Assembly (NCBI GenBank): GCA_916613615.1
Contig: OU744723.1
Span: 31,254,171 to 31,318,170 of the forward strand
Direction of reading: 5' to 3'
Length of the DNA: 64,000 nt
Origin: Steromphala cineraria
Taxonomy: Eukaryota; Mollusca; Gastropoda; Trochida; Trochidae
Numbering within the stretch: position 1 is the first letter of the stretch; each line of letters starts with the position of its first letter. Both the position numbers and the translations under genes were made by a program. The notes under the pieces were generated by a model, which worked only from the letters and a program-made list of their open reading frames with translations, did not search any database and was not told the DNA's origin. Shown one piece after another: positions 48,500 through 59,990 of this stretch.

Positions 48500-49480
48500 G
48501 ATAGCTGAAGCCTGGATTTAGACATGATTACTCAACAACGGATAACACATTTACTCACCAAGCTCTAGTCTCAAATTATATCTGTAAAACCAAAGGAAGA
48601 TTCTTAGCAGCATTCATAGACTTTTAAAAAGCCTTTGATAATGTCGACAGAAATAAAACTACTACTATGCACTACTTCGAAAAGAATGTCATGGTTATAT
48701 GTATTTTATTCTCAAATGTTTAATTGGTTCGTGAAAATCTGTGTTTAATTAGATGGTGACAAAATAGATTTTTTTGAAACTACTACATGTATCAGACAGG
48801 GCTGTATGCTTAGCCCGAATCTGTTCATGTTTTCATTAACGACCTTGTCACTGAAATGTATAAACAATGTCATAATTGTATATTTATTTCTCAAGATATT
48901 GAGGATGTGATGTTGTACTTTTTGCTTATAATGTTGTCAGTCTCCAGAGGCAATTAGATGGTTTAATAATGTTTTGTTTTAATTGGGCCTTCAGATAAAA
49001 AAACCATCAGAAATCAGTTGTTTTTAGACATGGGGGTGTCTTAAATTGCCTTTAAAAGTGGTATTATGATGGTCAAGTACTGAAAACTGTCTCATGTTAT
49101 AATTATTCAGGAATAAAAAATCTGACAGCAAAGCCTTTTTAGGAATGTATCCAGGTTAATAAATTATTTCAAAATAATTCTTGTCGGTCCTCGTAAAATA
49201 TTTGTAAGTCCATTACTTCTATATGGTGCAGAAATTTCGGGGCTTAACAATATTTTTCGTATTGAAAAAGTACAGGCTTCTTATGTTTGGGACTCAAAGT
49301 GTTGGTGATATCAATCTATTTCTATGTCAATTTCAGGAAGGACTAAAAGATGATGTTTGACATTATTACTTTAAAATATCTACTTCTAATAACCTTTCTC
49401 ACTATTCTAGCATTAAATCTTTACTAAATGTTGAAAAGTATGTTTCCTCCCTTCAGGACAAATCCCAAATTTAGGACAGT
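48500..49480 (+). mobile_element. Heavily decayed reverse transcriptase of a LINE
   Basis: Recognisable pieces in order are LAAFIDF(stop)KAFDNVDRNK near 48,610-48,655, TTCIRQGCMLSPNLFMF near 48,780-48,832 and SPLLLYGAEISGLNN plus IEKVQ near 49,208-49,275. These are the first catalytic motif, the RQG-LSP motif and a C-terminal YG-E-G motif of non-LTR reverse transcriptases. Many stops and shifts lie between. It is not obviously the same family as the elements at 20,490 or 58,407. Confidence 0.75.
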
Positions 49481-49640
49481 GTACACAACGTTCAGTTCTT
49501 ACGTAAATTTCCAGCTGACACCTACTTAATCCTGAGCATGTCGTTTCGGTCTAGTTCTTGTGTCGTTTTAATGCTTTGATTCAATGCATACTTTCATGCA
49601 CATTTGAATTATGACTAACACTTGGCTGTTCATACAACCC

Positions 49641-49993
49641 TTTATCATACAATGGATAGTGTTCTCGGCATAATAAAGCCAACGGATATTTTCGATATCC
49701 GTTGGGCGTGGCTAACTCGTGATGACAGTGTTTTTGCACTGCTAACTGCTGAATCATACATATGGCTGAAGATCTATACAGTTTTGTTTTTATTTATAAG
49801 ATTTATGTCTATGCAACTTATCACTTATATTGTAATGCCTCTCTCCGTTACTAAAGGCGTTCAAAATGTCAACGCTTGTGACGTCATCGGAATTTTCGAA
49901 ATAGGTTCCGACTTTGCCCTTTGAAATTTGCATCGGTATCCGTATATGACCCTTAGGTTGGCTTTATTATGGCACTACCCATTGTATGATAAA
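49641..49993. mobile_element. 353-bp MITE with ~40-bp inverted ends
   Basis: The left end TTTATCATACAATGGATAGT continues to CATAATAAAGCC. The right end GGCTTTATTATGGCACTACC continues to CATTGTATGATAAA. The arms are inverses, apart from a few extra bases in the left arm. Just inside the left arm is a palindrome, CCAACGGATAT/ATATCCGTTGG (49,679-49,705). The 100-codon frame across it is a chance opening. Confidence 0.8.
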
Positions 49994-50239
49994 CTATATT
50001 GTAATGTATAGTAATATTTCTACATAACTTTATTTGTGTTTTCATAGCTTTGTTGGTAAAGTAAATTGAATGTGTGGACAAAACTGAAGAGCAAACTTGT
50101 TATGCACCTGTTGGTCATTCATCAGTTGAAATAGTCCAACATTGTATAGGGGAACATTTTTTGAATACTTTTCAAAGATTCTATGGTTCACATCATTGAC
50201 AATGACAATAGAAAGGCGACAAACACGATTAGCATCAAT

Positions 50240-50555
50240 CTGTGATCATTACCGATGAAGAAATGTGTCATTTCATAGCCTGTGGGGGGAGTAGGGCTAA
50301 GTTTACTAAATATATTGATAACTCTGGCGTTTGGAGTGAACATGGCCCCATGTAATGAGAAACGTTGTTGTGTTGTCATTGAGTTAAAGATAAGATAAAT
50401 ATTGAGTTGCATTACTATTTCATAACCTATGTATCAATAACTAAATGGGCAGATTAGATTCATTATACTTTCACACACATATTCTCCAATCCAAAACAAT
50501 GAATTTAAAAGTTGTAATTTTGACAATCATATGGCGCAACCCAGCCTAAGACGAG
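50240..50555 (+). repeat. Dispersed repeat, second copy of 36,916-37,285
   Basis: Collinear with the copy at 36,916 but lacking its extra segment. See that entry for shared landmarks. Divergence indicates an old duplication or independent insertions. Confidence 0.75.
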
Positions 50556-50951
50556 CACTCGTTCAGAAATAGTTTCTTTGATTTGCATTTATCTTTTCTT
50601 TAATGTTCATATTTTCTATAGAAAGCACGTGCCGAGGTGTTCATCAGGCATGCATGGTGTTCATGATGACCACATGCATTACTATAATGGACAAGAATGG
50701 TCATCACTCTGTAGCGCTTTGGTGAAAACATGACAAAGTAATTTATCATACGGTATACAGATGATGATATTTTGATTTCTAAATTAGGTTCAATATTTCC
50801 ATTGCAAGTCAAAGTCAAAGTGAAAAGACACTGATTAAAATTGCAATCTTCCAACAAATGAGATACACAAATGTTGGTTCGAACCGGTAACTTGTCAGTT
50901 AGCCTACACAGACAAGTTGAAAAATAGGGCCTCATGATAAATGGCATAAAG

Positions 50952-51492
50952 AGAAGTTACCATCACCAATTTTATTCCAAATAGAAACTCAACAGAAAGC
51001 AAAATATACAACATGTACAATACAACAAATATACTGTGGAGCAGACAATACAAAAACATACAAGACAACCTAACCTATAGTTGTGACCAGGTTCCAGGGT
51101 ACAGGATGCAGCCTCATAATAATGGAATATATGAAATACCATCACCAACTTTATTACACATAGAAACTCAACAGAAAGCAAAATATACAACATGTACAAT
51201 ACAACAACTTGTGAAGCAGACAATATAACAACATACAAGACACCCTAACCTATAGTTGAGACCACCTAACCATTCAGTAAATTGGACATCTTCACAACTA
51301 CGCTGTTTCAATGTTACAAGATGCAGACTCATAATAGATAATATAAATGAATTTCCATAACCACTTATAATACAAATAGAAACTAAAACGAAGAAAAGAA
51401 AGCAAAATATACAACATGTACAATACAACAACTTGAACAAGAAAAACATACTGCGGAACAGATAATACAAAATCATACAGGATAATGTTACT
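50952..51492 (+). repeat. Imperfect tandem triplication, unit ~180-210 bp
   Basis: Three copies share AAATAGAAACTCAACAGAAAG (or a variant), GCAAAATATACAACATGTAC, AATACAACAACTTG and ATACAAGACA. Copies begin near 50,958, 51,140 and 51,352. The spacing is uneven because of indels. Open frames on the minus strand through it are low-complexity and not supported. Confidence 0.75.
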
Positions 51493-51497
51493 TAGTC

Positions 51498-51861
51498 TTA
51501 AAGGGACAGTAGCACGTTTTTTGATAATTATATATTTTAAATATTTCATTCATAATAGTAAGTTAATGCTAAATGTATTACTTTGACAATGTCAAAAATC
51601 TCATTACACAGGCCAATCATCCAAAGTCAGATGACTAAGTATGAAGATTCACATCAAATCCAATGGCGGCCATTTTGTGTGAACACTTTTAATTCATTTT
51701 GTGTAAGAAAAAGCAATCGCACGGCTAAACTTTACGTTATATATTTGATTTATTACTGCTCCATTTAGTTTAACTACATTGTCTATCAATTGAAACGATT
51801 AATTTTCCTTTTCCTGACATCACCTTATATTCCCCCTAAAAACGTGCTACTGCCCCTTTAA
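51498..51861. mobile_element. TTAA-type MITE, copy 4
   Basis: The ends are TTAAAGGGACAGTAGCACG and CGTGCTACTGCCCCTTTAA, with the same interior and orientation as copies 2 and 3. It lies 355 bp downstream (in genomic order) of the FkbM gene's stop codon side, within the spacer. Confidence 0.92.
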
Positions 51862-52215
51862 AGAGCCATTCCATGAATTTCAATACATATTTTTCTGTTT
51901 TGAAAAGGACGTAGATTGCATAATTAACGATATACATTCAAATCATCTCCCTTTTTCATCCAAATTTTTTCGATGAAATTCTCATAACAGCCAGTTCCTG
52001 GAGGCCAAATTCAGACGTCCAATTCACATGAATACATTTATATAACCAAACATTATCAACGCTTAACTGTTATTGCATACATCAAACATGACTGCTTTTT
52101 TAGGTTAGGTATTATTGGGTTGAGTAATGTTTAACGTCTGACGACAAGAAATGTTGCATAAACTTATCCTAATAGGAATCAATTTGAAAGCATACACACA
52201 CCAATATGAGAGTTA

Positions 52216-53202
52216 TTAACGTGATGTAGTTTTCTTCCATACCACATCATGAGTCCATGTAGTGTAGCGTGTAACATTGAGCATTTTACCTCCATTCGTA
52301 TTTGCTACACTGAAAGGGATATAGTTTAATTTCACCATTATGTCAAGAAGGGGTTTCGCCTTGTCTGTTTCACTAACATGCTTCCATTCCATTATAACAG
52401 TTGGTATATATATTTCAGTAAAGAGTTTCATGCCACCGCTGACAACATAGAACTCGAATGATTCAACGTCGATTTTCATGATGGCTGTTTCGAAGTTGAT
52501 TAATGGCAGCATGTCATCAAGCAACACAGTATTCGACTTGGCCCTGGATGCACACACAGAGTCTTTGTCCGTGGTAACATTCTTCACAATCTGCGTTAAC
52601 TCGTATGTCTTCATTTTTGACTTCAGAGACACCTTCATGTGTTCGTTATAAACGGGATTCGCAACCATCATCACCCTGTCTACAAAGTTGTTTTTCTCCA
52701 CTGATTTGCACAGCTTCAGAATATTATCAATAACTGCATCAGCAGACAATACTTGTCGACCAAATTTAGCTGCAAGAAGACTGAACGGGCCAATGTTAGA
52801 ACCAATGTCAATAAAACCTGCATCCGGGTATTTATGAAGTTCTTTAACAAGGATGTTTGTAAGGTGAGGTTCCCACGTTCCCCTATTCAAAAGAAGTCTG
52901 GATACAGAATATAGTCCATTTGGATCCACCGAATGGATGTGGACAGGCATCGGTCCATACTCTGTTTTCATCTCTGCACAATCATATTCAGGCGTCCACC
53001 TGCAGAAGCCAGGAACAAACTCCAGGGAGTCGCCATTATGCACGTACACACGTGGCCCATGTTCCGTTGGTGCTATGTATGATTGTCGGTTCCTTGGTTT
53101 TTCAACATTTGTAGGAGGTGGTCTCCAAACAGTCTCCCATGAAATGCCACCAATTACAAACATAACAAGACCAACAATCAGGTAACAGCTAGCTTGGCGC
53201 AT
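52216..53202 (-). CDS. FkbM-family methyltransferase, type II membrane protein, 328 aa
   Basis: This is a predicted S-adenosylmethionine-dependent methyltransferase of the FkbM (Methyltransf_21) family. A hydrophobic segment at about residues 6-22 (CYLIVGLVMFVIGGISW) forms an N-terminal anchor, which would place the catalytic part in the secretory-pathway lumen. The SAM-binding motif is FIDIGSNIGPFSLLAA (130-145). The family's second motif, IMKIDVESFEFYVVSGG (241-257), is intact. Sequons NVT at 208 and 309 agree with a lumenal location. The start is the first ATG of a 3' exon: a strong acceptor (TTCTGTTTCAG, AG at 53,220-53,221) lies 17 bases upstream, so a non-coding 5' exon probably exists farther right. 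The coding part is uninterrupted. The substrate is unknown; related animal genes are often multi-copy. No neighbour suggests a pathway. Confidence 0.9.
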   Translation of the reverse strand: MRQASCYLIVGLVMFVIGGISWETVWRPPPTNVEKPRNRQSYIAPTEHGPRVYVHNGDSLEFVPGFCRWTPEYDCAEMKTEYGPMPVHIHSVDPNGLYSVSRLLLNRGTWEPHLTNILVKELHKYPDAGFIDIGSNIGPFSLLAAKFGRQVLSADAVIDNILKLCKSVEKNNFVDRVMMVANPVYNEHMKVSLKSKMKTYELTQIVKNVTTDKDSVCASRAKSNTVLLDDMLPLINFETAIMKIDVESFEFYVVSGGMKLFTEIYIPTVIMEWKHVSETDKAKPLLDIMVKLNYIPFSVANTNGGKMLNVTRYTTWTHDVVWKKTTSR

Positions 53203-53219
53203 TGTTCCTGGAGGGTTGT

Positions 53220-53232
53220 CTGAAACAGAAGC
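53220..53232 (-). other. Splice acceptor before the FkbM start codon
   Basis: On the minus strand the sequence reads TTGCTTCTGTTTCAG followed by the exon starting ACAACC. The pyrimidine tract and CAG are a good match to the animal 3' splice site. It implies that the 5' UTR is split; the upstream exon was not found. Confidence 0.6.
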
Positions 53233-53236
53233 AAAA

Positions 53237-55065
53237 TTAAAGTATGAAAGATCGTAGAAAACTCTCGACTACTCGATCATCCAGACAGCCTGTTTTCCAG
53301 CTGGTTGGTCAACTTTTAAATTTTAGAATTATGAATTATTTGGAATTAGAAAAGCTTTACGCAACTCAAACTGTAAATTACATTGGCATGTGGCCTGGCT
53401 GTCTGCCTGTAATGTCCATCAACAAGGAAGAACCTTTTTTTTAAAAAAAATCAATAACCTTATCTATTTTTTCACATATTGACCACATTTTAAGCATGGT
53501 ACACGTCTTGATTGTGTTAACAATTTGTTCAAATACCTTTGTTGAATGAAGGTTAACTATAGACACCAGTATTTTAACATGTCTTATTGTTGACATATCA
53601 TAACTGACTTCATCATATGTCTCCTATATTTTTCAACTTAAGTTAAATAAACTGTGGTGTGTTCTTTCTTTTGCCTAGCTTAAAAAAGAAGAGTTTTTTA
53701 AAGTTTTTTTAAAAATCATAAAGCGATCGTTAGTTTGAGTCATTGCTTCTTTGCTATAATTAACCCATGTCGTGAAAGTTGCCTTGCTTTCACACGCCCT
53801 CAATGACTGGAATATTGCCCACTCAGCACTCAATACCTCACCCACTGACTGCCTTTATTCCAACAAAATGTCAATGTCACTTTTAGACGTGACAAGTGCT
53901 GATTCATATTATCAGTCGTTACGACTCGGTGAATATTTATGTTCAGCTGGTTTTAAAATCAATTGCAGTACATTAAATAACAAAAATGTGGATACTTTAT
54001 GAATTTACGATGTCATGAAATATTTACATGATTGGAACAATGAATCAAAAAGAAGCTATTTTAAGATTGCCAAGCATATTTGAATAGCACTACATGAAAA
54101 CCAAAACATGTGAATATGCGATGCATCATAGATATGGATTCGAATATACATATGTTAAAAAATAATTAGAAACCTGCGTTTTTGTAGTCTATATCAATCA
54201 TTTTGTAAAGCAAATCTTGTTTTGATCGTATTCAATGTATTTTGTTGGTAGGTTAATTAGATACAGAAAACATATGGAACTGAACATTAAGATATTGAAA
54301 CATTTAATTGTTTAATTTTTATGTTTGTCTGAATTTGTAAATTTTAACAGCAATAAAGAAATTCATTAAACAATCTTGAGACTGAAATTTTCTTTCACAA
54401 TAAAAACCTTTCACGACTCGACTTGATGTTTTTTATAAATCAAATGATTTATATGTATGTATATGTAAATAAATCTCTATGCTAGTTATGTCCTTCCGAT
54501 ATCTTATAGTTCTGTATTTGACTCGACCAGTTAGTCTCTATTTATTTTTTATCTTCTATCATCATTGAAACATGCAATCAAAATATAAGGTTTTATTCTT
54601 ATCTGCTTTTTTGTATAATATTTATATCCATCTATAGAATATCCCTTATCGATATTTTATATCAAGAAAAGAATAAAGAAAAAGCTATCTATTGATTTTA
54701 ATGTTGCCTATTAAAGAACAAATTCTAATTTAAGATTGGGGCAGAGCGTAGAATGATCAGTAAATATGAACAGAAACAGATTGGCATGAAAAACTTATCA
54801 AATGGAGAATGCACGAGATGGAGTGGATTCGTGAAAAAAAAATCAACAAGCCCATCTTAATTCAAGTGTAATATCACAAAAAACTAAGAACTTTCCTTTT
54901 GTCATATCTTACATATATATTTCAAACGTTTTAGCAATTATACTTTTACTCCACTTCCGGTCTTGATGCTTTGGTTTACTTTGTTGTAACTGTAGGTTTA
55001 TTGACACACACCTCTACTTTTCTAATACACCTACTCTTTTTGTACATCTAAACTTAGTCAGTGAA
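53237..55065. other. No coding exon seen; presumed 5' flank of the FkbM gene
   Basis: AT-rich sequence containing one SINE-tail fragment (53,800-53,850). The upstream FkbM exon and promoter may lie here but cannot be placed from sequence alone. Confidence 0.5.
53800..53850 (+). repeat. Short SINE-tail-like fragment
   Basis: GACTGGAATATTGCCC followed by a CTCA-rich stretch (CTCAATACCTCACCCACTGA) resembles the tail at 56,255-56,317. I associate this tail type with abalone genomic repeats. It is only a fragment. Confidence 0.45.
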
Positions 55066-55250
55066 GGTATGTATGTATGTAGATATGCATGTATGTATGT
55101 ATGTAGATATGCATATATGTATGTTTGTAGATATGCATGTATGTATGTATATAGATATGCATGTATGTATGTATGTATGTAGATATGCATGTATGTATGT
55201 AGATATGCATGTATGTATGTATGTAGATATGAATGTATATATGTATGTAC
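55066..55250 (+). repeat. (ATGT)n / AGATATGC compound microsatellite
   Basis: Blocks of GTATGTATGTATGTAGATAT alternate with GCATGTATGTATGTAGATAT-like units of about 20-28 bp. Open frames in all directions here are artefacts of the repeat. Confidence 0.95.
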
Positions 55251-56225
55251 CCAGCAAACAGACAACGTTAGCCAACGTTGTAGCAATGTTGTGGTTTGGT
55301 TACGTTTTTTTCCCGACGTTGTAATGACGTCAACACAACGTCACACTTTCACGCCAGTCCTTAACATTAAGAAAACGTTATAAAAGAACATAAATATAAC
55401 ATTGTCATTTGGTTAGGTTAAAAACCAACGTTCACTCAACGTTAAAATGACATTTTATTCCAACGTCTTAATTCAACGTCAAAATAACGTTGAAAGAAAA
55501 CGTCCCTTCAACATTGTGAATACGTTAGGTCAAAAACTAACATTGGGAGGACGTTGTATTTCCAACGTCTTATTCTAACGCTCAAACAACGTTGAAAGAT
55601 GACGTCACTTCAATGTTGAAAATTGGTTAGGTTAGAAACCAACATTGAAAGGACGTTGTATTCCAACGTCTTATTCTAACGTCAAGAAAACGTTGAAACA
55701 GGACGTTGGTTCAACATTGTGAATTGGTTAGGTTCAAAACCAACATTGAAAGGACGTTGTTTTTCAACGTTTTATTTCTACGTTCAAACAACGTTGAGAG
55801 ATGACGTCACTTCAATGTTGTGAAGTGGTTAGGTTAGAAGCCAACATTAAAAGGACGTTGTATTCCAACGTTTTATTCTAACGTCCATACAACGTTGAAA
55901 CAGGACGTTGGCTCAACATTGTGAATTGGTTAGGTTCAAAACCAACGTTGAGAGGATGTTGTATTTCAACATCTTTTTTATTACCTCCAAACAACATTGA
56001 AACAGGACATCACTACTACGTTGTGTTTGGTTAGGTTAAATATCAACATTAAATTGACGTTGTACTCAAACGACCAATTGTTACGTCCAAAGAACGTTGA
56101 AAAGAACGTCACTTCAACATTATGAATTGGTAATTTTTAAAAACCAATGTTGAGAGACAGTTGTATTTAGACGACTAATTCTTAGATTGGAACAATGATG
56201 AAACAGTCACTTGAACGTTGATAAA
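55251..56225. repeat. 101-bp tandem repeat rich in CAACGTTG dyads, about 9 diverged copies
   Basis: The landmark GGTTAGGTT recurs near 55,411, 55,523, 55,625, 55,726, 55,827, 55,928 and 56,029, with a decayed one near 56,128, i.e. a 99-112 bp period. Each unit carries several AACGTT or CAACGT(T/C) motifs and a GGTTAGGTTCAAAACC core that is partly self-complementary. Alternate units look more similar (GGTTCAAAACC against GGTTAGAAACC). The left border CCCAGCAAACAGACAACGTT looks like an element end, but no matching right end was found. Confidence 0.85.
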
Positions 56226-56254
56226 ACTTTTATCAACCTGTGTTTCTATTTTTT

Positions 56255-56317
56255 CAAGCCGCTAATGGCTGAAATATTGCCCAAGCGGAGTAAACAATAA
56301 CTCATTCACTCACTCTA
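56255..56317 (+). repeat. SINE-tail-like fragment with CTCACTCA end
   Basis: GCTAATGGCTGAAATATTGC continues with CCAAGCGGAGTAAACAATAA and then CTCATTCACTCACTC. The pattern '-GCTGAAATATTGCC-, then -TAAAC-, then (CTCA)n' is one I associate with abalone genomic repeats. The body of the element is missing. Confidence 0.55.
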
Positions 56318-56922
56318 TTTTCTCATATCAGAAAACGTATGTTAGAGATTTTAAATATATCCTCCGTTATTAAGAACAGAAATTGAAATATAGATATCGT
56401 TTTCAACCAGTACAAATTACGTATTAGGGCATATGATATATTACCGATACAAATATTTTGAAACAAATACAATAACCAATATGTTTTTCGCATGAAATCT
56501 TGTATTGCCTTACAAAAGAACCACAACCGAACGAACATTAGAAGGTGTAAAGATCCACAACATCATACATTCGACTAAAACATAAAGGAAATAAAGTGCG
56601 CCTGACTCGTGATGTTAAAAGACATGACATCGTTGAAAATGTGGCCGCTAATTAATGAAAGGTGTATCTTGAATATGAAAACATATAACAGAAATTAGTT
56701 AATATTGTCTAGACTCTTTCAAATGTATCAAATGTTAATTGTTCAAAGACAATAATTTCAAACATTGCAAAATTCTTTCTATGAGCGTGGGTCTGAGCCG
56801 ATGAAGACTCCTGAGGTCTATTATTTTTAAACCACCAGTATCATAATCAATATTGAGCCGCAACCATACGAAAATTTAGATATGAAATAATGACTAATTA
56901 TTTGTTTTGGGTGAATATTCAT

Positions 56923-56964
56923 CCCCCCCCCCCCCCCCCCCCCCGTCCCCCCCCCCCCCCCCCC
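56923..56964 (+). repeat. Poly(C) run of 22 + 18 bases
   Basis: Two C homopolymers are separated by GT. On the other strand this is a G-tract with G-quadruplex potential. The glycine-rich open frame across it is not a gene. Confidence 0.9.
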
Positions 56965-58406
56965 AAACAAAAAACGCGTCCCCGGCGTCAATTCCAGCCT
57001 CTGACCCAGCGTGTATTTGAGACCTGATCTCAATTCGAGTAATGAAGTTATGGTGTTGCCTAAACTTGGAAGCTTTTAATATCTAAAAAATCATTGTTCC
57101 ACAAAGGAACTTAAACCAGATTAAGCATTAATGTGTAAGTTGATATATATCCCTTTCAAAGTCCATCATCCACATCCTATCTTGCATAAGTTATTTGGTG
57201 TGCGCAAAAGCAAAAATATTGCAAGCTGATAAGCTGAGCATATAATAAATGTTCATTTGAAATTGTGTATAAGGACAGAAGATGTTAAGTATGATGGTGG
57301 AGGGGTCAGTATATACATATTTAATACACCCGAGGATGTCATATTGGCCATACCTGATTATTAAAATGTCCAAGTTATCGCCCCTTATTTGTAGCGTTGC
57401 TTCGAACTCTATTCCTTATACTAATGCTTTCTTCACACTAATTATAACCTATCATGCGTGTCAGTGCGGGCTACATATTATGTATAGTACCATATGAATC
57501 GTCGTGATGAGACATGTTATTGGGGGTAAACATTGGCATTTAACACGATTGATGAAAGTAAAGTTAAATAATATTGCAAATTGTTATAAACTGTGCTCAT
57601 TTATCGCTGTTGCATATCTTCCACATACAAACTGGAGAGATGCTTATAAACAGAACATAGAGGTTATATGTTGCGCCTTTATAATTTTACAGCCGCCTTC
57701 AGATAAACGAATTTACAGCAGTCTTTAATTCAGTTAGAGTAACAACTATATATACGCATTCGTTAGTATCCAAATTCCGGTTGGTTTTAATCTAAACATA
57801 AATTGAATCCTACAAGTACATGTACACGCAATATAGGTTTGTATATGTTATGTTCTAAAAGTCACAGTCAAACATTATAATAACAAATCTTTATCAATAA
57901 ATTTTGAAAAAGCTTGTAATGAGTCGACTGAATGCGTAGTAAAATGATATAGCTACAGCCAATGCCGTCTGAAGTATTTTTCATATTTTTTTAAGGATGA
58001 GTATTTAAGTAAACAAACATGTCTACTGTGATGAAAGTATCAAATTATTGCATAAAGTCTATAATAATGGCGTGAAGGAGTAACATTAATCTTCTGTTCA
58101 GGATTACAAGAAAACGTTTATTTAGATATATTCATTCAAATACGTGAATGAGATAACCTGCATTTTCAAAATTATTATCAGAGGAATACTTGACAGTGTG
58201 GAGTAACTAAGGAAGTCTGGTTTGACCTCGTAAAAAATCAGATTGACTCATTGAGCCATGTCGGAATTTATGAAAGGAAGTCTTAGACAATATATCATTA
58301 AACAAACTGGTTTAAAATTTTCGTTCCAGAAATAGATAGATAAGAACGAGCAAGAACATTTTAAATATCTGTTTGGATATTGAAAAAAACACATATATTT
58401 TATACT
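56965..58406. other. No gene seen
   Basis: Non-coding, AT-rich sequence with only short chance open frames and no recognised repeat. Confidence 0.55.
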
Positions 58407-59590
58407 GAGATAAGATAAGATAAGATAAGATAAACTTAATTATCCCCGCGGGGAAATTTGTTTTACATTCAAAGAGCTTTGCATAAATAATAAAAAATCA
58501 CAATTAAATAGATATATGAAATATATACAACAATACATTTTGCACTACAAGCAGTAATATTAAAGCATAAACAATTAAGGGTGTTACATTGAACAATACA
58601 TTTATGATTACAGTGCGAAGGTTAGTCAGATTTACAATTTTGTATGTAAATTTAAAATCTTGATACTGTATGGAACAAATGATTTTGTACTTCTATTAGA
58701 TTTGAAATGCCAAATGTTGAACCCCAGAAGGTAAAAATTCATAACATTCATTTAGAAAGTGGGATGGGTCAAATTGAATGGCTAGAGCTTTATTTTGAAC
58801 TTTTGAATCAAACTGAAAGGAAATGTGTTCAAGATTGGTGCCGATTGATGCTGGCTAGATTTACAATTTTGTCGATTTTAATTTTCAGTGATAGGGGAAG
58901 ATTGCCTTACCATGCATGAAAACTGAAAGTCAGAATGCTATTGATGAAAGTTTGATAGAACAATTTTAGAATACATGTGTCAACATTAAAAGATCTTAAT
59001 TTTCGCAGGAAGAAAATTCGTTATTGAGTTAGCATGGACACGGTGTGTATTAGATTTCCATAAAGTTTATCATCAATTATGGTTCCCAGGTATTTATACT
59101 CGGCTACTACTTCAACTTCCTGTCCGTCAATAGTAACTGGCTCCAGGTTTTCCTTTTTTCTGCGGAAGTCAATTATCATTTCCTTTGTTTTACTTCTGTT
59201 CAGGGATACTTTCCACCATTGGTTAAATGAATCAATATTTTCTCTATAGTCTAATTCTGATTGATGAATGAACCCAACCAAAGCGGCATCATCTGCAAAC
59301 TTGAAATTCAAACAGGAGGAAAATAGAGATACACAGTCATTTGTATATAGAGAGTAAAGAGGACAGGACGTAGCCTTGAGGAGCACATGTACTCAGGAGA
59401 TTCACTTCAGAGAGCGTAGAATTAACTCGAACACATTGGGGACGATTAATTAGAAAAGCTTCAACCCATTTAATGAGGTTACTGTTTACTCCCATATTGA
59501 ACAATTCCTTAACTATATAAGATGTGGTTGGATGGTGTTAAACGCCGAGTAAAAATCTGCAAATAGAATTCTTACATATGAAGATTATAT
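58407..59590 (-). mobile_element. Truncated CR1/Rex-like LINE, 3' half
   Basis: On the minus strand, decayed frames give DFYSAFNTIQPHLI (near 59,570-59,520), NLIKWVEAFLINRPQCVRVN, LLSTCAPQG and then an open 121-codon stretch. That stretch includes SLYTNDCVSLFSSCLNFKFA, DDAALVGF (FADD at 59,288-59,299), KTKEMIIDFRRKKE and EVVAEYKYLGTIIDDKL. The element ends with ACAAATTTCCCCGCGGGG and a (TTATC)n tail (58,407-58,433). The motif order and tail indicate one non-LTR element with a frameshift between the PQG and SLYTND parts. Confidence 0.87.
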
Positions 59591-59990
59591 TACAGATTAT
59601 TTATAATGGATCTTAGTATTTGATAGTAAAGTAAAAGTAAAGTACATAGCCTACCGGCATAACACATGCACTTTGAAATATTTCATATGATTAAGGCTAA
59701 TGTTAAAACAACAGAGTTGAAAACCCGCCACGTTACTGTGTCTTGTGTGTGCGACCGCAAATATACATGCATTATTGTCCTACTTGACGCAAAACTAGTG
59801 TTAAAAGTACGACCAATGCTTTCCCTTTTGAACGCAATTTTGTTTTCCATATTGCTGAGAAAAACCGAACGAAACATATGTGATGAGGCAACTTTTTTAT
59901 GATATAGCAGAGAGATTTAATTTGAAATCAATTATCGAAATTGTTGAAGAGATTTGCAACATCAATCATTGTGGATATGTGATATTATAA

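Noticed and set aside
55014..55383. Tyr/His/Ile- and Met/Cys-rich open frames near 55 kb
   Set aside because: All are translations of the ATGT/AGATATGC microsatellite.
57504..57728. 74-codon open frame as a gene
   Set aside because: No recognisable domain, no conserved context, and length within chance expectation for this amount of sequence.
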